From a bacterium (GTDB lineage: Bacteria; Cyanobacteriota; Sericytochromatia; S15B-MN24; UBA4093): a DNA stretch of 64,000 nucleotides. The notes under the pieces were generated by a model. The model did not search any database, was not told where the DNA came from, and saw nothing but the letters and a program-made list of their open reading frames with translations. Location of the stretch: the NCBI GenBank assembly GCA_017744355.1, contig JAGIBK010000001.1:897694-961693 (forward strand). Direction: 5' to 3'. Both the position numbers and the translations under genes were made by a program. This document shows, in pieces, positions 63,543 through 64,000 of the stretch; the first letter of the stretch is position 1, and every line of letters begins with the position of its first letter.

Positions 63543-64000
63543 CTAGAGGCCCCCCATTCCAGCGCGAAGCAGGCGCAGCCGATGATTGTCGCGATCGGCG
63601 ATGAGGACCTCCCCCGAGGGGGTCAGGACGAGCCCGCGCGGAGAGTTGAACTTGGCATTCATCAGCAAGCCGTTCCCGAAGCCCGCGGCGAGACCGCCCG
63701 CCAGGGTCGAGATCTGTCCACCCGGGACGACCTTCCGAATCCGGTGGTTCAGGGAATCGGCGACCAGCAAATTGCCCGCCGCGTCGAGGGCGATGCCGGC
63801 GGGGCTCTCGAGCTTGGCCGACATTGCCGGGATGAAGTCGGCGCTGGATGCTCCGCCCCCCGTAATCGTGTAGAGGTAGAACGCCGCCAGTGAGAGGGTG
63901 AAACGGTTGCCAGCAGCGGCGGCCAGGATTCTCACCCGGTTGTTCCCGGTATCGGCGATGATGAGATTCCCCATGTCGTCCACGCGCAGCGCCGTAGGGG
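63543..64000 (-). CDS. NHL-repeat protein, C-terminal part (runs off the right edge)
   Basis: The visible 152 codons contain three NHL-type blades, each with the 'G-N-L-x-[IV]-A-D-x-x-N-x-R-[VI]-R' pattern ('NLIIADTGNNRVRIL', 'NLLVADSLNHRIRKV', 'EVLIADRDNHRLRLL'). The start lies beyond the window. The repeats resemble those of the large lipoprotein at 24-28 kb, so this genome has at least two such propeller surface proteins. It is the upstream gene of the barrel/repeat-lipoprotein unit. Confidence 0.82.
   Translation of the reverse strand, partial: PTALRVDDMGNLIIADTGNNRVRILAAAAGNRFTLSLAAFYLYTITGGGASSADFIPAMSAKLESPAGIALDAAGNLLVADSLNHRIRKVVPGGQISTLAGGLAAGFGNGLLMNAKFNSPRGLVLTPSGEVLIADRDNHRLRLLRAGMGGL

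Overview
This is a gene-dense, high-GC stretch of a bacterial chromosome with about 52 protein genes. Strand switches are frequent and short operons are often joined by 4-base ATGA/GTGA overlaps. I see no rRNA, tRNA, CRISPR array, transposase, integrase or prophage gene. The cell appears to be a diderm: there is a predicted outer-membrane-type barrel protein, a Spy/LTXXQ-like periplasmic protein and many lipoproteins. RicT/PSP1, YtxH-like proteins, a KGG-repeat stress protein and NHL/IPT surface proteins suggest a deep-branching lineage such as the non-photosynthetic relatives of Cyanobacteria (Sericytochromatia/Melainabacteria) or a similar group. That placement is inference; the sequence contains no decisive taxonomic marker that I can score by eye.

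Layout. 1-3.2 kb (minus): cell-wall genes, namely a SpoIID/LytB-domain protein cut by the window edge, a transpeptidase-only penicillin-binding protein and a polytopic membrane protein, plus a membrane-anchored FKBP. 3.3-6.2 kb (minus): glyoxylate shunt aceB-aceA. 6.4-11.2 kb (plus): a TPMT-like methyltransferase, an orphan, the RNA ligase rtcB and tex. 11.1-14.0 kb: divergent histidine kinase and NarL-type regulator. 14.1-14.6 kb: a two-microprotein cassette closed by two back-to-back terminators. 14.6-24.2 kb: deoxynucleoside kinase, lipid-kinase-like protein, trpE, DUF47/PiT phosphate uptake, a stress cassette (KGG protein and two YtxH proteins), alaS and a lipoprotein. 24.4-27.9 kb: a 1145-residue IPT/NHL surface lipoprotein. 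27.9-34 kb: murI, then an operon with a degenerate GGDEF protein, holB, ricT and a partial sugar ABC transporter. 34-36.1 kb: an unusual cytosolic-looking EF-hand/LysM protein with a C-terminal duplication. 36.2-40.3 kb: glycolate oxidase glcD-glcE-glcF led by a 42-residue membrane microprotein. 40.3-43.3 kb: a lipoprotein and a SnoaL-like/YkgJ-type fusion. 43.4-48.1 kb: the pyruvate dehydrogenase operon pdhA-pdhB-pdhC-lpdA. 48.4-54.1 kb: mixed small genes. 54.1-55.8 kb: a Spy-like/ECF sigma/zinc anti-sigma operon behind a promoter that resembles those used by ECF sigmas. 55.8-58.1 kb: an alkyltransferase-like repair protein, a CBS protein, a DUF1579-like protein and an OmpR regulator. 58.2-64 kb: a giant cyclase-AAA-TPR protein and the start of a surface cluster (repeat lipoprotein, barrel, NHL protein).

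How the parts fit. Glycolate oxidase makes glyoxylate, pyruvate dehydrogenase makes acetyl-CoA, and malate synthase joins the two, with isocitrate lyase as a second glyoxylate source. The window therefore encodes most of a C2-acid route feeding the TCA cycle. A second theme is envelope and stress biology: several predicted surface lipoproteins, an apparently self-regulated ECF module, and KGG/YtxH proteins. The observations I find most novel are the ECF-Spy module, the microprotein pair, the microprotein leading the glc operon, the EF-hand/LysM protein, the cyclase with a missing transition-state arginine, and the diguanylate-cyclase-like protein that has lost its GGDEF motif.
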